DNA from: Pseudevernia furfuracea
Lineage: Eukaryota > Ascomycota > Lecanoromycetes > Lecanorales > Parmeliaceae
Length of the DNA: 64,000 bases
NCBI GenBank assembly: GCA_022315425.1
Contig: JAIUPT010000032.1
Coordinates: forward strand, 484,501-548,500
Direction of reading: 5' to 3'
The notes beneath the pieces are model-generated. The model saw only the letters and a list, made by a program, of their open reading frames with translations, was not told where the DNA came from and did not search any database. A program made the position numbers and the translations under genes. This document shows, in pieces, positions 10,153 to 21,288 of the stretch (position 1 is the stretch's first letter; each line of letters starts with the position of its first letter).

Positions 10153-11305
10153 ATGTTCATGTGTTATGTCTTCATGTTATTTCCATTATTGGCTTTAGCC
10201 ATTATGGCCATGCCATTACATGGCACATATGGTCAGGCCACGGACTTGTCTACAGCTCTCAACTCCACGAGTCTGGATCTGTTGGTCCCTTCGGATAGAG
10301 ACATTCAACACCTCAACGCTTCCTTCGACATCCAATGCGACGGCGCGAGGTATGGCTTCAATCCGTCGCTCTCTGATTGTGAAAGCGCCCGGTCGAACAT
10401 TGCCCCTGACTTGGACCCATTCAACTTCGGAGAAAGACATACGGGATTGCCACATGATACCTTTCCTCTTCCGTACATCGTCATGGGAGGTACGCTCAGA
10501 AGAGGCAGAGGAGGTTTCAAGATAATCACTCTCTAATAGCCTATGCGTACCAGACAAAGCCGAATGTTTCTTTCAACCCAAAATTATCGGAGGTGGTGCC
10601 ACAGCTCGCGCGAGTCTAAATCAAATCCGTAGTGCAGCATCTGCTCTTCTCTTGAAATGTGCATCAAATCATCCCTCACAAGGTGGCATCGTCACAAACG
10701 TTGGTAAGATCCGACCAGTGTTCCTAGTGTAGTCTCACATAGTGCTTAACACCCATTGCTTCAAGGTGGCGACAACAACATCGCCGTGACGATGGGCGTC
10801 TTCGAGCCAAAGGTCCGATGTCGAGGCAGTTTTGATACCGCAGGATCTTGCAAATACGTCTTGGGCGACATGCCAGCATCGGCGGACTTCGAAGTGTTCG
10901 GTCCACGCGATACTCCGTTTGTCAAAGAGATTCTTCCCCAGGAAATCGTCTCAAGTAAGGCGCCACCTTGAGTCTTGCACCAGCTCTAGCCTAAGCTGAC
11001 AATGACGACCAAAAGCGGACGACAAGTGCCACTTGAGACTGTATTCTACCGGCACGTCTGACGTAGTCGCGTGGTATCAGATCTGGCAGGCTGTGGAAGC
11101 GACGTTTGCTGTGTGCGGGAGATTCCTCCAAGGAGGGAGTTATAGGGGACTGGGTGAGTTTTTCTTAGGTTGTCATGGGGGTTGGAGAGAGAGAAGCTGT
11201 AGGCTGATTTGTCGTCTAGGCCAGCAGGGCAATGTTTTCCTCACATTAGGAGCTGGATCTCCCACCGTATTGACAAGCAATTCGTCCGATGTCGCTACGG
11301 CGTAG
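10153..11305 (+). CDS. Secreted cysteine-containing fungal protein of unknown function
   Basis: Five exons: 10153-10489, 10554-10703, 10766-10954, 11016-11153, 11220-11305, about 299 aa and in frame throughout. An upstream in-frame ATG at 10129 is possible, but the ATG at 10153 gives a cleaner signal peptide (MFMCYVFMLFPLLALAIMA). Mature-protein landmarks are IQCDGARYGFNP, CESARSNI, a LPYIVMGD turn, GGIVTNVGGDNN, VRCRGSFDTAGSC, FEVFGPRD, DDKCHLRLYSTG and WYQIWQAVEATFAVC. This layout matches a broad family of secreted ascomycete proteins of unknown role that I recognise only by pattern. Even Cys spacing suggests disulphides. Whether it is an effector cannot be told from sequence. Confidence 0.8.
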
Positions 11306-12081
11306 GCTGCCGAGGCGCTATAGCTCGACAGATATACTGAGCACCTATCAATTTGTATGGGCATACTACCATGTCTTTTGCTGTACCAATCATAATGGTC
11401 CGCATCACGTTCCAGCAGCATTACGTTTTGAGATATGAAGACGCTGTGCAGAGACATCGTTTCAGTATAAAAGAATTGTTCCATTAGTAACCCCGTGCAC
11501 TGGTCTTCTCACGACATCGCATTACATTTGAACAAAAAAGCTGGTCAAAAAGATCAGCCAGTTCACTTGTTATAAGCTCGCTTCCCAGAGACTACTGACA
11601 GTGTAAAGAAAGGAACGAAAATGCTAGACCCTCTCCCAAGGGGGGATGTTTCATCCTTTACAAGAAGGGGGGAATCAAGGCACATCTCATGGCTTCATCC
11701 TAAATTTCGACTCATCTACAATTGTGTGTATACATTCGAGTGCAGCTATCTCTGCTTGGTGGTAGAGGTCAAAAGAAGGCTTGCTATGACTGCTTTCTCG
11801 TCGGAGTATGCCAGGAGACTCTACTCGAATTTTTCATGTTGCAAGCGTGGAATGTTTAAACAACCAATGCCCTGCATTTTTTCACTCCATTCACCGCGTG
11901 ACATGAAATTGACACGGCTAGTCCACGAGGGAAACGCCTTGAGGTACCGAAATTGGTGGTATGCATATGCAGCCAAGTGACGCATGTCTCGGCCATCCCG
12001 TGTCAAGGGGGGATTCTAGCTACCTTTACTCCTCCAAACAACAAGAGACTCGTCATCCCACTCCATTTTCGTATCCAAAAC
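11306..12081. other. Intergenic stretch without supported gene
   Basis: 776 bp. A 119-codon ORF at 11621-11980 has no recognisable domain and unremarkable composition; I do not call it. Confidence 0.4.
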
Positions 12082-12625
12082 ATGGCGTTCTCCAGGATGG
12101 CCCCCACCCCAGTGCAATCCTTCAACGTCTTCACGTTTACCTCCCTCGGTCTTTTAGGCCTGACGACCTACTACGCCATCAAACTCAATCGACACCAAGC
12201 CGCAATGTCACGACGCACGACTCAAGCGTTGGAGATGAAGGTCCTGAGAGCTCGGTTGGATCGCTTCCACGCCAAGATTGATGGCGGCGAAGTGATTGAT
12301 GAGGAGGAGATTCAAGAGGGGAAGAGGGCGGAGAGGTTGTTCCAACGTTGGCTACGCTCGATGGAGGAGGATGCGGTAGCGGATGACCAGGGAGGTCGGT
12401 GTCGCCCGGGTGGTTTTGAGGCTGATTTGCGATATCGGGTATGTGCTACGCTTCTTGAGTGAAGGAGACGGTGCTCATACGTTGAGGATCTTGCAGCAGC
12501 AGAGATGGGTTGGATTTCACAGCCACAGGCCCTTTGATACTACGAGGGGGATGCGTTATAGTCGCAGGGCGTATTCCCGAAGTTTCAGAGCACTGGCAGC
12601 GTTATGCCCCTTTTTTTTGACATAG
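12082..12625 (+). CDS. Small protein with one N-terminal transmembrane helix
   Basis: Starts MAFSRMAPTPVQSFNVFTF, followed by a hydrophobic segment (SLGLLGLTTYYAI) and then a charged helix (MSRRTTQALEMKVLRARLDRFHAKI) with heptad-like spacing. Read without splicing it ends at 12462 (126 aa). A GTATGT...TTGCAG intron at 12439-12496 would extend it to 12625 with an Arg/Ser-rich tail. I cannot choose between the two forms. No family is recognised. A tail-facing or mitochondrial inner-membrane location is possible from the short hydrophobic N-terminus but is not shown. Confidence 0.5.
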
Positions 12626-12779
12626 AGTCCCGGGTTGCAAACGAAGACTTACACGCCAACCTCTCAAGACATCTTTTTTGCCATGTTCCGATTCTTCCTC
12701 GTAGAGCGTCCGTGGTCACGGGGATTTTGAAATCCCTATGTCGCTCACTGGAGACCCAATCTGACTCAAAAGCTAAAGC

Positions 12780-13305
12780 TGTAGATTCGCAAAGATAAGG
12801 ATGTGCTGCCGCCGCTGCTCAATGCTCTCCCTAAACTCACTTTGCCTCAATTGTCCCAAAATCGAGATCGATCACTTCGTTATTCTAAGCCCAACTTCAG
12901 TAAGCATACTCCACGTCGTCCACAACGGTTGCACGACACCAGCCTCCAAAATGTCTCGGTTTCTTTCGAAGGCGTCAAGTTGATGAGTAAAGGATGTCGC
13001 AAATACACTTAGATCTAGTCGGGCACTTCGAAGCGTACCCACTTTGTGGCTCCTGACAAGATCCATAGTGCATCCGGTCAAATATTGCTGTGGTGAAGGG
13101 GTCTTGCCCGCCGTGTCCTATTCTGACGATGAAATTAATCAACACTCTCCTAGGAACGGATTTCAGGGCTCATACCATTGATCACGGTGAGAATCTCGGC
13201 AGCATCCCCGACTCTATGAGTCAAGAGACCGGAATCGTCTTGAACAGCGTTAGCAGGCCAAACTCCGTGCCTTGAAGCTGGTCCGCTTGGATTCATACCT
13301 CCAGG
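12780..13305 (-). pseudogene. Amidase-signature protein remnant
   Basis: Broken pieces of a fungal amidase (amidase signature family) on the minus strand. Around 13300-13180 the reading SRHGVWPANAVQDDSGLLTH and then VGDAAEILTVINGMSP matches the amidase core after the catalytic region (pattern S-R-x-G-V-x-P, Q-D-x-x-G-P-L-T, D-A-A-x-L). Further on, in changing frames, DPFTTAIF, then QLDAFERNRDILEAG, and then VVDDVEY and LDFGTIEAK appear. Several stops and frame changes separate them, and the N-terminal Gly/Ser-rich catalytic core is missing. It lies directly behind the NAPE-PLD remnant on the same strand. Confidence 0.65.
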
Positions 13306-13309
13306 CATC

Positions 13310-14486
13310 TTCGAACCTGCGTAATTCTCGACCTTCGCCAATGTCGCAGACGTCAAACACTCCTTCGGGGATGCCATTCTTTGCAAGCGCCGTTTTCAGG
13401 AAGACGAGGAGGTTCCAGAACATCCTCCCATGTCAACGCCCCACGCTCCCCAGTCTATGCCGAGAGCGCTTGCCTGCATTTGATATCGGTGAAAAAAAAG
13501 CTGACACCGTCGAAGGAGTTCGCACGCATGGGGGACACGATGCAACGAGGGTCGTAAGCTCCAATAGGAATCAAGCCCCAAATCAAACGGTCCTCGAAGA
13601 TCCCCTTATCTCCTTGAACCTAAACCGATTTTTGGAGTCAGCATTGCTTCTTTAAAAGGCGGAAGCCCGAGCATTGACACAGCTCGAAGGGGTATCGAGA
13701 GCTCTTTATTCCTGAATCAAACTCAAATAGCGGTCCAGAATAGAAACCCTTGGTTTAGAAGATATACATACGCAGGGCAATGTGGGAAATTGTATATTTT
13801 TTCGTCGTCATCGTCTTTCTCCGGCGGGGAAGTTCAGGGACAGTGCGATATCCGGTGTCACCACCAAGCCAAACCTTTTTGCCTCCACTCGCCACACGCC
13901 ATGAAGCCCACAAGTTTTGTGACTTGTTTAAACGGTGTCCTCCCACCGGTATGTTAAGCAAGGTAGGCACTCGATGGTAGCCTCGATGTCCTCGCTTTCC
14001 CCCATGCTCACTGTGCCGTCTACATCTTCAAGCTCCAGTTTCTCACCCTTTGGCTGCTTTGACGACGTAAAGTGGCGTGACTGCCACCAATCAAGCTCCG
14101 TGGCGTTGTGGACTCCGGCCTTTTCAAACTACTTCTTGTTCCCCAACGGCGCAAAGAAGTGGGCCGGTCGGGTGTCTCTGCTTGATCGCTAGGATCGTTG
14201 GATGCGAAAGGTGAGGGTAGTGACTGTGTGAGATGACGACAGCATCTATGAACGGGATATCTTTGATCTGGCAGGGCATGTCCGTGTACCTCTTCGGTCC
14301 TATGAAGGTGAGCAGCGAGCATCTTGGTCTAAAGACTGGGTCTAACAGAACGCGCAGTCCGCCGGGATATCTATCGTTACAAATGATTGCGATGTTAAGT
14401 GTTTTAGTGTGAATACCTTCGTTGTTGAGTTTTCGTAATTCCCCCATCAACCTTTTTGATTTTTGGTCGAAACGCAATGATGGCAA
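13310..14486 (-). pseudogene. NAPE-PLD-type metallo-beta-lactamase pseudogene
   Basis: Decayed homologue of fungal N-acyl-phosphatidylethanolamine-hydrolysing phospholipase D. Recognisable pieces, in order: LLDPVFRPRCS, FIGPKRYTDMPCQIKDIPFID, VVISHSHYPHL, then after a frame change FFAPLGNKK, a stop, FEKAGVHNATELDWWQSRHF, then LWASW and GGDTGYR, and after an intron LIPIGAYDPR, ALGIDWGAW and EGVFDVCDIGE. The metal motif HxHxDH reads HSHYPH, so the aspartate is lost. The stop after FFAPLGNKK sits where Trp is usual (TGG to TAG). At least three frame changes are needed. This is clearly non-functional. Confidence 0.85.
13620..13771 (-). repeat. Intron of a repeated intron family (copy 3)
   Basis: 152-nt former intron inside the NAPE-PLD pseudogene, between the GDTGYR-containing exon and the IPIGAYDPR-containing exon. 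Donor GTATGTATAT, acceptor GGTTTAG. It carries AAAGAAGCAATGCTGACTCC before the acceptor, as in the dynamin introns. Confidence 0.6.
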
Positions 14487-14656
14487 ACTACCGACTCATA
14501 CCCCACCAGCGTGCAGTTAAGGGGGGTATGATTCGGTAAGGGTTCCCTTCAATAGGATTGCTCCTCCCGGCAATGCCCATTTGCTAACAGAGCATTCCTC
14601 GAGGACATCGAATGGGTGAACCTGTTCGTCTCATTCACCATAGAGTAGATTGAAGC

Positions 14657-16503
14657 ATGTCGGAAAAAAGAGAAAGCACCGGACAGGCACCAGTGTCTGG
14701 AGAAGTAATGGAAATGTCGACATCGAAACAGACGGGAGTCAACGTGTCAACGGTCCAGATAGCCTTGTTGATGTTTGCACTCTGTGTTCGTAGCCTCCAG
14801 CCTCTCTGCCAATGCCGTGTTTCCTAACCAGTCAGTGCTCGACTTTCCTTGCGGCCCTAGATACCACCATTGTGACAACAGCGCTTCCAACCATCTCGGC
14901 TCACTTCCACTCATCTTCGGCTTATATCTGGGTCGGTGCAGCCTATATACTTGCCGCCGGGGCCTCAACGCCAGTCTGGGGCAAGGTTAGCGACATTTGG
15001 GGACGCAAACCAACACTTCTTATCGCGAATGGCACTTTTTTTGCAGGAAGCATTTTGAGTGCGACCGCAGTCTTTGTGGAAGTGTTGATTGCCGGACGTG
15101 CTGTACAAGGCCTAGGCGGCGGTGGGCTCCTGACTTTGTGTAATATCGTCAACTCGGATCTCTTCTCCTTAAGGTATGTTGGTACAGGTGGTTGTTTGAG
15201 CTGAAAGCTAACATTTTAAGGGATCGCGCCAAGTACTACGGTCTTATCGGTATGACTTGGGCAATTGCCTGCTGTGTTGGGCCTTTATTGGGCGGCGCTC
15301 TCTCTCACAAGGCCTCATGGAGGTGGTGCTTCTACATCAATCGTGAGTCAACTTTTCTGTACCGTGAACGCTTTTGCACACTGACTGCCCTGCTGCAGTT
15401 CCATTTACAGCTATCGTATTTGTCATTGTTTGGAGCTATCTGAGTCTCAAAACCCCCAGGACTCCACTTCTAGCCGGGCTCAAGGCACTAGACTGGCTCG
15501 GATGTCTAACGATCGTTGGAGGAACTGTCATGTTGCTCCTGGGTCTCAACTTCGGAGGCTCCCTATATCCATGGTCTTCTCCAACCGTAATTTGCCTTGT
15601 AATCTTCGGGACCGTCACTTGGGTTCTGTTCCTACTCATCGAGTACAGGGTAGCGCACTCGCCTATCATCCCTTTCCGTGTTTTCAACACATGGCAACGT
15701 CTGAGCCCGCTCCTGGCAGCCCTGTTCCATGGCTTAGTTCTTGCCGTTTCGACTTGGTTCCTCCCGCTCTATTTCCAGTCAATACTTCGAGCCGGTGCTT
15801 TGCTCTCTGGGGTCTTGCTGCTGCCATTAGCATTGGCCATGTCTTTCTCAGACGCCTTGACGGGTTGGGCTGTTTCCGCCACCGGAAACTACACTGTCTT
15901 CGTCAGAGCAGGTTTCCTTCTCACGACGCTGGGAAGCGGCCTGCTCATCGCCCTTCCACATTCGTGCTCCTGGGCCCCTGTCATAATCTTTCAAATCTTA
16001 CTCGGTGCTGGTGTCGGATCAAACTTCCAGGCATTACTCGTCGCCCAGCAGAGCTCCGTGAAAGTCAGTGACGTTGGCACAGCCACCGCTACCTTTCAAT
16101 TTGCTAGGAGCCTCGCAACGAGCGTGGGACTTGTCATCGGTGGAGTAGTCTTTCAAAACACCATGCATAAACAGTACGCTACGCTGGATGGGTCATTGGG
16201 ACCCATGCTTGCGAGCAAATTGTCCGATGGAGGCGCGGAGGCAAGCGTGTTCGTGATACGCGGCCAAAAGAGCAGATGACAGTAGCGCGGAACGCTTATT
16301 ACTTATCTCTTCGAAATGTGTGGATCCTACAGACCGCTTTCGCAGCTGTAGGACTGGTGTTTATCTGTTTCATCAAAGGACGTCAACTGAGCCAGGACCA
16401 CGAAGTCGTCGAAACAGGGTTTGAAGTGGAAAAGCGTCGAGCGGCAGAAGCAGAGAAGGAGCGTATGGGTAATAGAGGTGATCGACAGAACGGTGCGGTA
16501 TAG
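14657..16503 (+). CDS. MFS multidrug-type transporter (DHA2, 14 TM) with an apparent frameshift
   Basis: Proton-coupled efflux pump of the DHA2 family. Introns: 14786-14835, 15174-15220, 15343-15398. Visible motifs: FLAALDTTIVTTALPTI (motif D1-like) in TM1, GKVSDIWGRKPTLL (motif A) after TM2, AGRAVQGLGGGGL (motif B), and GLIGMTWAIACCVGPLLGGALSHKASWRWCFYIN (broken here only by residues of the loop; motif C in TM5). Later helices follow to LVIGGVVFQNTM. The reading frame ends at a TGA at 16274-16276, but the true C-terminus (ARNAYYLSLRN, then a last TM helix and a charged tail) continues from 16276 to 16503 in another frame. A 29-nt GT-AG interval (16247-16275) would restore frame but is shorter than normal introns. 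The gene is therefore probably frameshifted near the last helix. Confidence 0.85.
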
Positions 16504-16821
16504 CTCCCACCATGCTGGAGAAATCCACTATTTTCTGTAAATGTGTCGGTATCGACTATGCGCATGTGTCGCGCCGATGTCATCGCCGCTCAGCATCGAA
16601 ATTTTGGTGATAAGAGGCGTTAGAGGCTTGTTAAGCATACTAGTAGTCTAGTGTGGGATTTGGGTTTGGCCTTGAAAACCGCTCAAGGGATCTATGCCCG
16701 CCCTTCCATGTGCTGAATGAAATCGTTTACCGCTTGTGTTATTTCACCATGAACCTCCGCGACAGATCTATCCCCGTTGATCTGCGATAATCAAGTCATT
16801 TAAAGGTTTTGCCCGAGTTCA

Positions 16822-18102
16822 CTACCTACACACCTCCTTAAAATAGTCCTTCGTTGCTATCAAATGATTCTTTACTTCTGCGTTTCGGACATGGAAGTCT
16901 TGAATTCTCTCTGCAGCGTCTAGGTCTTCACCAATTTCACCTCCAGACCTTTCTACACGCTTAAGCATCCCCTCAGCTGTGCAGTTGAGAAGCACCGTGT
17001 AATTTGTTTTCTGAACCTTTCGGATGTGAGCAGGATTTATTTTACGTGGGGTCATATTATCAACCTTCTCTTCAAATTCAAGAAGTTCTTGTATGCATTC
17101 GGGAAATCCGTGGACGAGACTCCACTTCTTGCCATCCTCTACTCCTTTATTGATCTTTTTCTCCAGTAAGCTGACTTTCAACTCCCTTGGGACATCAACC
17201 TTTTCCTCAAGGCAATCTTTCAGAAATTTTGCGTGAAGATACGTCGGATCATCAGACTTTTCACGTAAGACATCGTCCAAGGATATGTGCTGAAACCCAA
17301 ATTTCTGACAAAGGAGAGCGCATTGTGTCTTCTTGCCAGCCCCAGGGGGCCCTGCATCGTAGTCAGCACCTGGGATAGTGAGACTCAAAAGAGATACCAA
17401 GGAAGAAGAGAACAGGTATTCGCCGTTTTCGCTTTGAGAAGTGAGCCTGTCTCTCCTGTTGCAACAACTCGAGCCACGCTTCTCCTTCAGGCGAGCTGAT
17501 TTTTGATGACAATCCCTGAAATTCTTCAAGGTCCTTCTCTCCGAATGTCCTTTGCTCGTGTTCATGTGCCTGTAGCATACACTCAAACTTGTCCATCTCT
17601 CGTATGAATCGAGCTTCCGCCGTCTTGCCTTCCTCATACTCTAGCCAGGCAGTCCTGATCTGTGTCTCTAGAGTTGGATTGACAGGGTTCAACAAGCTCT
17701 GGATGTATCGCGTGCCAAAGTCTTCCAATTTGAACTTATGCTTTGTCATTCATTGGTCTGTGTCGGACGATCTGGAGGAGGCATACTTACCTTTAATAAC
17801 ATTGGCATATGTCGGGATGTCTCCGACAACTGATTCCGTCATATCGTGGCACAGTGCTAGAAATATACACCTTGCTGTATCCAAACCATCCTACTATAGG
17901 TCAACAAGTATACCTTTAACAGAACCATTAGACCAACCGGAGCGAACATAGTCAGAAGTGATAACCGATACATGTGAGCAGCTACACTCTCGGGGTTCTT
18001 GATTGTTCTCAACCAGCCTGTTCGTGGCAAGTGTTTGAGAACCTCTATCAAATGTAGGAATGGCAGTGGTGACACTTCTAATTTGGAGTGAACTGCTTCC
18101 AT
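16822..18102 (-). CDS. Fusion: HD-domain 5'-deoxynucleotidase (HDDC2-like) plus UMP-CMP/adenylate kinase-like domain
   Basis: Four exons: 18102-17938, 17890-17791, 17721-17398, 17351-16822, about 372 aa. Residues 1-190 match HDDC2/YfbR-type HD phosphohydrolases, which remove phosphate from deoxynucleoside monophosphates. Metal ligands are His43 (AAHMYRL), His70-Asp71 (CHDMTE) with Glu74, and an Asp in REMDKFE. From about residue 197 a P-loop kinase follows: GPPGAGKKTQCALLCQKFGF, DDVLREK, VHGFPE, and VLLNCTAEGMLKR. The usual lid arginine after SG (SGR) reads SGGE, so catalysis by the kinase half may be altered. The exon 2/3 junction rests on frame only. Both halves act on nucleoside monophosphates, which suggests a role in nucleotide-pool balance. 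Confidence 0.8.
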
Positions 18103-18256
18103 AATGCCTTAGAACGGTTGGAAGCATCGGACAGAAGAGGGGTGAATGAGACGAGCTCTTAACGGCAAAAGGTTTATCCGAGCCGGGTTTAGTAGAGCGA
18201 CCCTGGACAAGCTGATTGTATCAAATAGATCCATTTGACTCTTATTTACCTCCCAT

Positions 18257-20478
18257 CTAACCCATAACAATGAATTTAGGGACTTCGTATTGGGGAGTCG
18301 TCAGCTTTGGCAAAGTTAGGCGTTCCATAGGAAATTTCTGGAGTTTGGAATACATCTTTTCGCTGTCAAATCCAACCCACAGACGCCCTCTTTCTACGTA
18401 GTGATAGGATGCACGTGTACTACCAGACCCGTCTGTCATCAACCGTTATATGTACCACAGTTTCAGCGACAAAGATGCCTGAGCTCAGAAGGTCTAACCC
18501 GCCACTAGTAGGACTTTGTCCGGTTTTGGCTCCATCTTCCGTGGCAGAAGGCAAGGGTGGGGCAATCTCTGCAGTGGCACGCAGAGCCGGATGATCATCT
18601 GGTCCTGCAAACACGGTAAAGCACGGATCTTCGGACGAAACTGACTGATGCTTGCGCCGCAGTTGGTAGTGATACCATTTCCGTGGCCTGATGACCATGC
18701 CTGGAAATAGGTAAGGTATCCTGTAATCCGTCATACCTGCTGCTTCCACCATTTTATCAAGGCATGTATTCAGGTACGTGCCAGCTTTCGATACGTCCTG
18801 GTACGTGATTGATGAGCTGGGTTCTGCAGATATATTGTCCAACAGCGCCATCTTGACTAGGACGACCAGTGCGTACATAACTCGATTGAACAAATGATTT
18901 GGCAATGAGCGTATTTCATTCACGTGCGACGTTCCGAATGACTCACGGAGAGCGTGGGCGGAGGCAAAACATTGAGACAAGGACGCTGTAGGTAGATGGG
19001 GGGCACCACTGAGACCTCTTTCCGGGGGATCTATAGCGTATGGCGGTTTGAACAGGTCCGGCGGATAGTACTGATGAAGGCAGGGCTCGTAAGCAGGATC
19101 ATGACATAGTTGAACATCATGTCAGAATTGACTATAACATACATCAGAGAGTTTTTCAACACGATCAAGAGGAATGAGATATACGGTTAAGGCCGGTGTG
19201 CTTGTACATCTCTCGCTAATGGTATAGTCGTGTCTTAAATCCATCGATGTATTGTGAGCTATGAGTGTCGGAGAGCGCAGTACGTCTTGTGCCGTCCGTC
19301 AGAGCATAGGCAGAACTGATCTCCTCCGCCATGTTGAGCAATTTGACAGAAGCAATCAAATGGATATCGGTCGGGAGTGCAGAAGAAGAAGTTTCCATAG
19401 TCTTGGCACACTCGACCATATATGCGGTAATTTGGAGCAAATTAGGGCGCCTCCGAAGGATCGCGAGCTTACAAGACTGTTGACTTACCCCACACAATTG
19501 ACGTAGCAGACCAACAAGGTCCGTTCACGCTCGACCTCGATCTGTTGAGTAGCATTGCTGGTACTGTTAAACTTCATGCCTTGACCGAGAAACAAAGAGC
19601 CTTCCGCAGGTGCCGAGGAGCTTTTCCTCCCCCGAGGCAAGGGTTCGCCCAGGCCAATCTCCATGGCCATGGTGGACGCAAAATGGGCATACTCGTAGAA
19701 TTTCAGAGCTGACTATTGGCCAATGGGAAAGTACTAGACGGCAGTTGTGATCATGGCGTGAACCAGCTCCAACGATTCCTCCCCACAAATCATTCGCAAA
19801 TTGGCATACTCCTGAATAGCTTTTGTGTTCAACGTACTGTACAGCTCGGGGTCTGCCATCCCCGATGTGCCGGCCATGATTGCTAGGGAAAAAACAGGCT
19901 TTTCGCGCCGAAGCTGGTCCACGTTATAACCATTGGAAAAGACTACGAAGACGTATTTGGAGGCGAATTGATTTTTGAAGGTCTCGAACTATTCAGTGGC
20001 ACTCCATAGAGAAGATACCACGGTCGACGACGTCCAGCTTGGCAGTAGTGGTATTTACATTTACAGGTCGGGTAGTGAGCCCCGTTACGGGTTGGGAGGC
20101 AGAGATTGGTAGTCCAGTCGCTGCAGCAGATGACTGACCAGAGCTGGTGTGGCCAGGCGAAGATGAAGTAAGAGACGAGGTCGCATTTGTTGTTTCTTCA
20201 TTGGAGACTTCTTGGGGCCTGTGATAAGTTCGGTCGAGCAAGGCACGCACTGCTTGCATTTCCTTCTCTAATTCCGGGACTCTGGTAACGGTTCTTCTCC
20301 GCTGCGTCTTTCTCTGCGGCGGTGCAAAGACACATGTTCGGTTGGACTTGATACATCGTTGGCAGATAGGCGAAGGGCCCAATGTTCCAGGAAGACAGCG
20401 CACTTTCACGGAACGACAGGCTTCACAAGCTCTGTTTAGAGGAACATAAGATTGACCCGGTGACGTTTGGTCTGTCAC
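18257..20478 (-). pseudogene. Zn2Cys6 transcription factor, decayed
   Basis: Starts at 20478 with a zinc cluster: RACEACRSVKVRC, then CQRCIKSNRTCVF, a basic linker and a short heptad stretch. A Ser/Thr-rich region follows. The fungal regulator middle domain is then visible (VDQLRREKPVFSLAI, EYANLRMI, SLELVHAMITTAV, FYEYAHFASTMAMEIGLG), but the frame shifts after GIFSME (near 19993). In-frame TAG codons also occur near 19734, where Trp is usual, and about 24 bases on, where Gln fits. Further pieces (YMVECAKTMETSS, VKMALLDNISAEP, YLNTCLDKMVEAAG) run in changing frames to about 18257. No intron of normal size explains these breaks. Confidence 0.75.
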
Positions 20479-21288
20479 AGTCCCGACTCGTGACGGCCTA
20501 TCGAGCAGGGAGCAAATTTAGGGTGGTCATGAATCCCGATGTCTTCCCGTCTTCATATTGAGGTTCAGGCAGAGATGGTTAGAGAAGTGTTGATTCCACG
20601 ACGACCATGGCTAGTAACGGCAATGTATTTTCTAGCAAATCTGTGTTTCAGGCAGTCATGACAGTGAAAGATGCTATAGACAGAATAGAGAATCGCTTGT
20701 AGTGTAGCTAGTATTTAGTTATGTAGTGCAGATACTCTTTTCTATACCTCTCAGGGGTATTAATTCAAAAGAAGTTATCTTTAAACAATTGATTAGAACC
20801 TCGATTCGTGGGGCTATAAAAAGCGAGATCTGATACACGGTGAGTCTTCAACGCCAAGTAGTTTTACATCTTTTATAACTTTATATCTCAGACAATGTGT
20901 TTTTATTAAATTATATCCCTGGTTTTGGTGGATGGGTATAAAGATGTAAATATGAGTTTATAATTTTGTAATTTTGCCTCGCCAAATTTAAACGGGCCTA
21001 GGCGCGGTTGACAGCGGCTCTCCTTGGGCAGTGATCCTCGAATGTAGACCTTATCCTTAATGGATTTCATCAAAATTCGAAAGTGCTTGGTAGCTTATAA
21101 TATCTTATAGAAGCGGTCATCAATGGCTTTAACTCAGATATTGCGAGTGCCACAGGGGTCAATTATACCTAGCAAGGCATGCGAAAAGGGACGGAAGAGG
21201 AACCTAAAAGGGAGCACTCGGTAAGCCCTCTTTCTTTTAATAGGCGGATCCTTATTGTATTTGGTAGTCATATCCATCTCGTCCCACT
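20479..21288. other. AT-rich gene-free stretch
   Basis: About 800 bp, markedly AT-rich from 20690 to 20990 and without ORFs of note. It could be a mutated repeat relic, but I find no inverted ends or duplication to show it. Confidence 0.45.

Noticed and set aside
13396..13581. GGCSGTSSSS reading taken at first as the Gly/Ser core of an amidase
   Set aside because: The neighbouring frame and order show it is the C-terminal part of the NAPE-PLD remnant (ALGIDWGAW, then EDVLEPP in another frame). The amidase pieces only begin after about 13305.
16247..16275. 29-nt intron to repair the MFS transporter frame
   Set aside because: Borders are GT-AG but the length is under the normal minimum for ascomycete introns, and no branch site is present.
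20690..21260. AT-rich stretch as a transposon relic
   Set aside because: No inverted ends, duplication or transposase motif could be found by eye; left as undefined.
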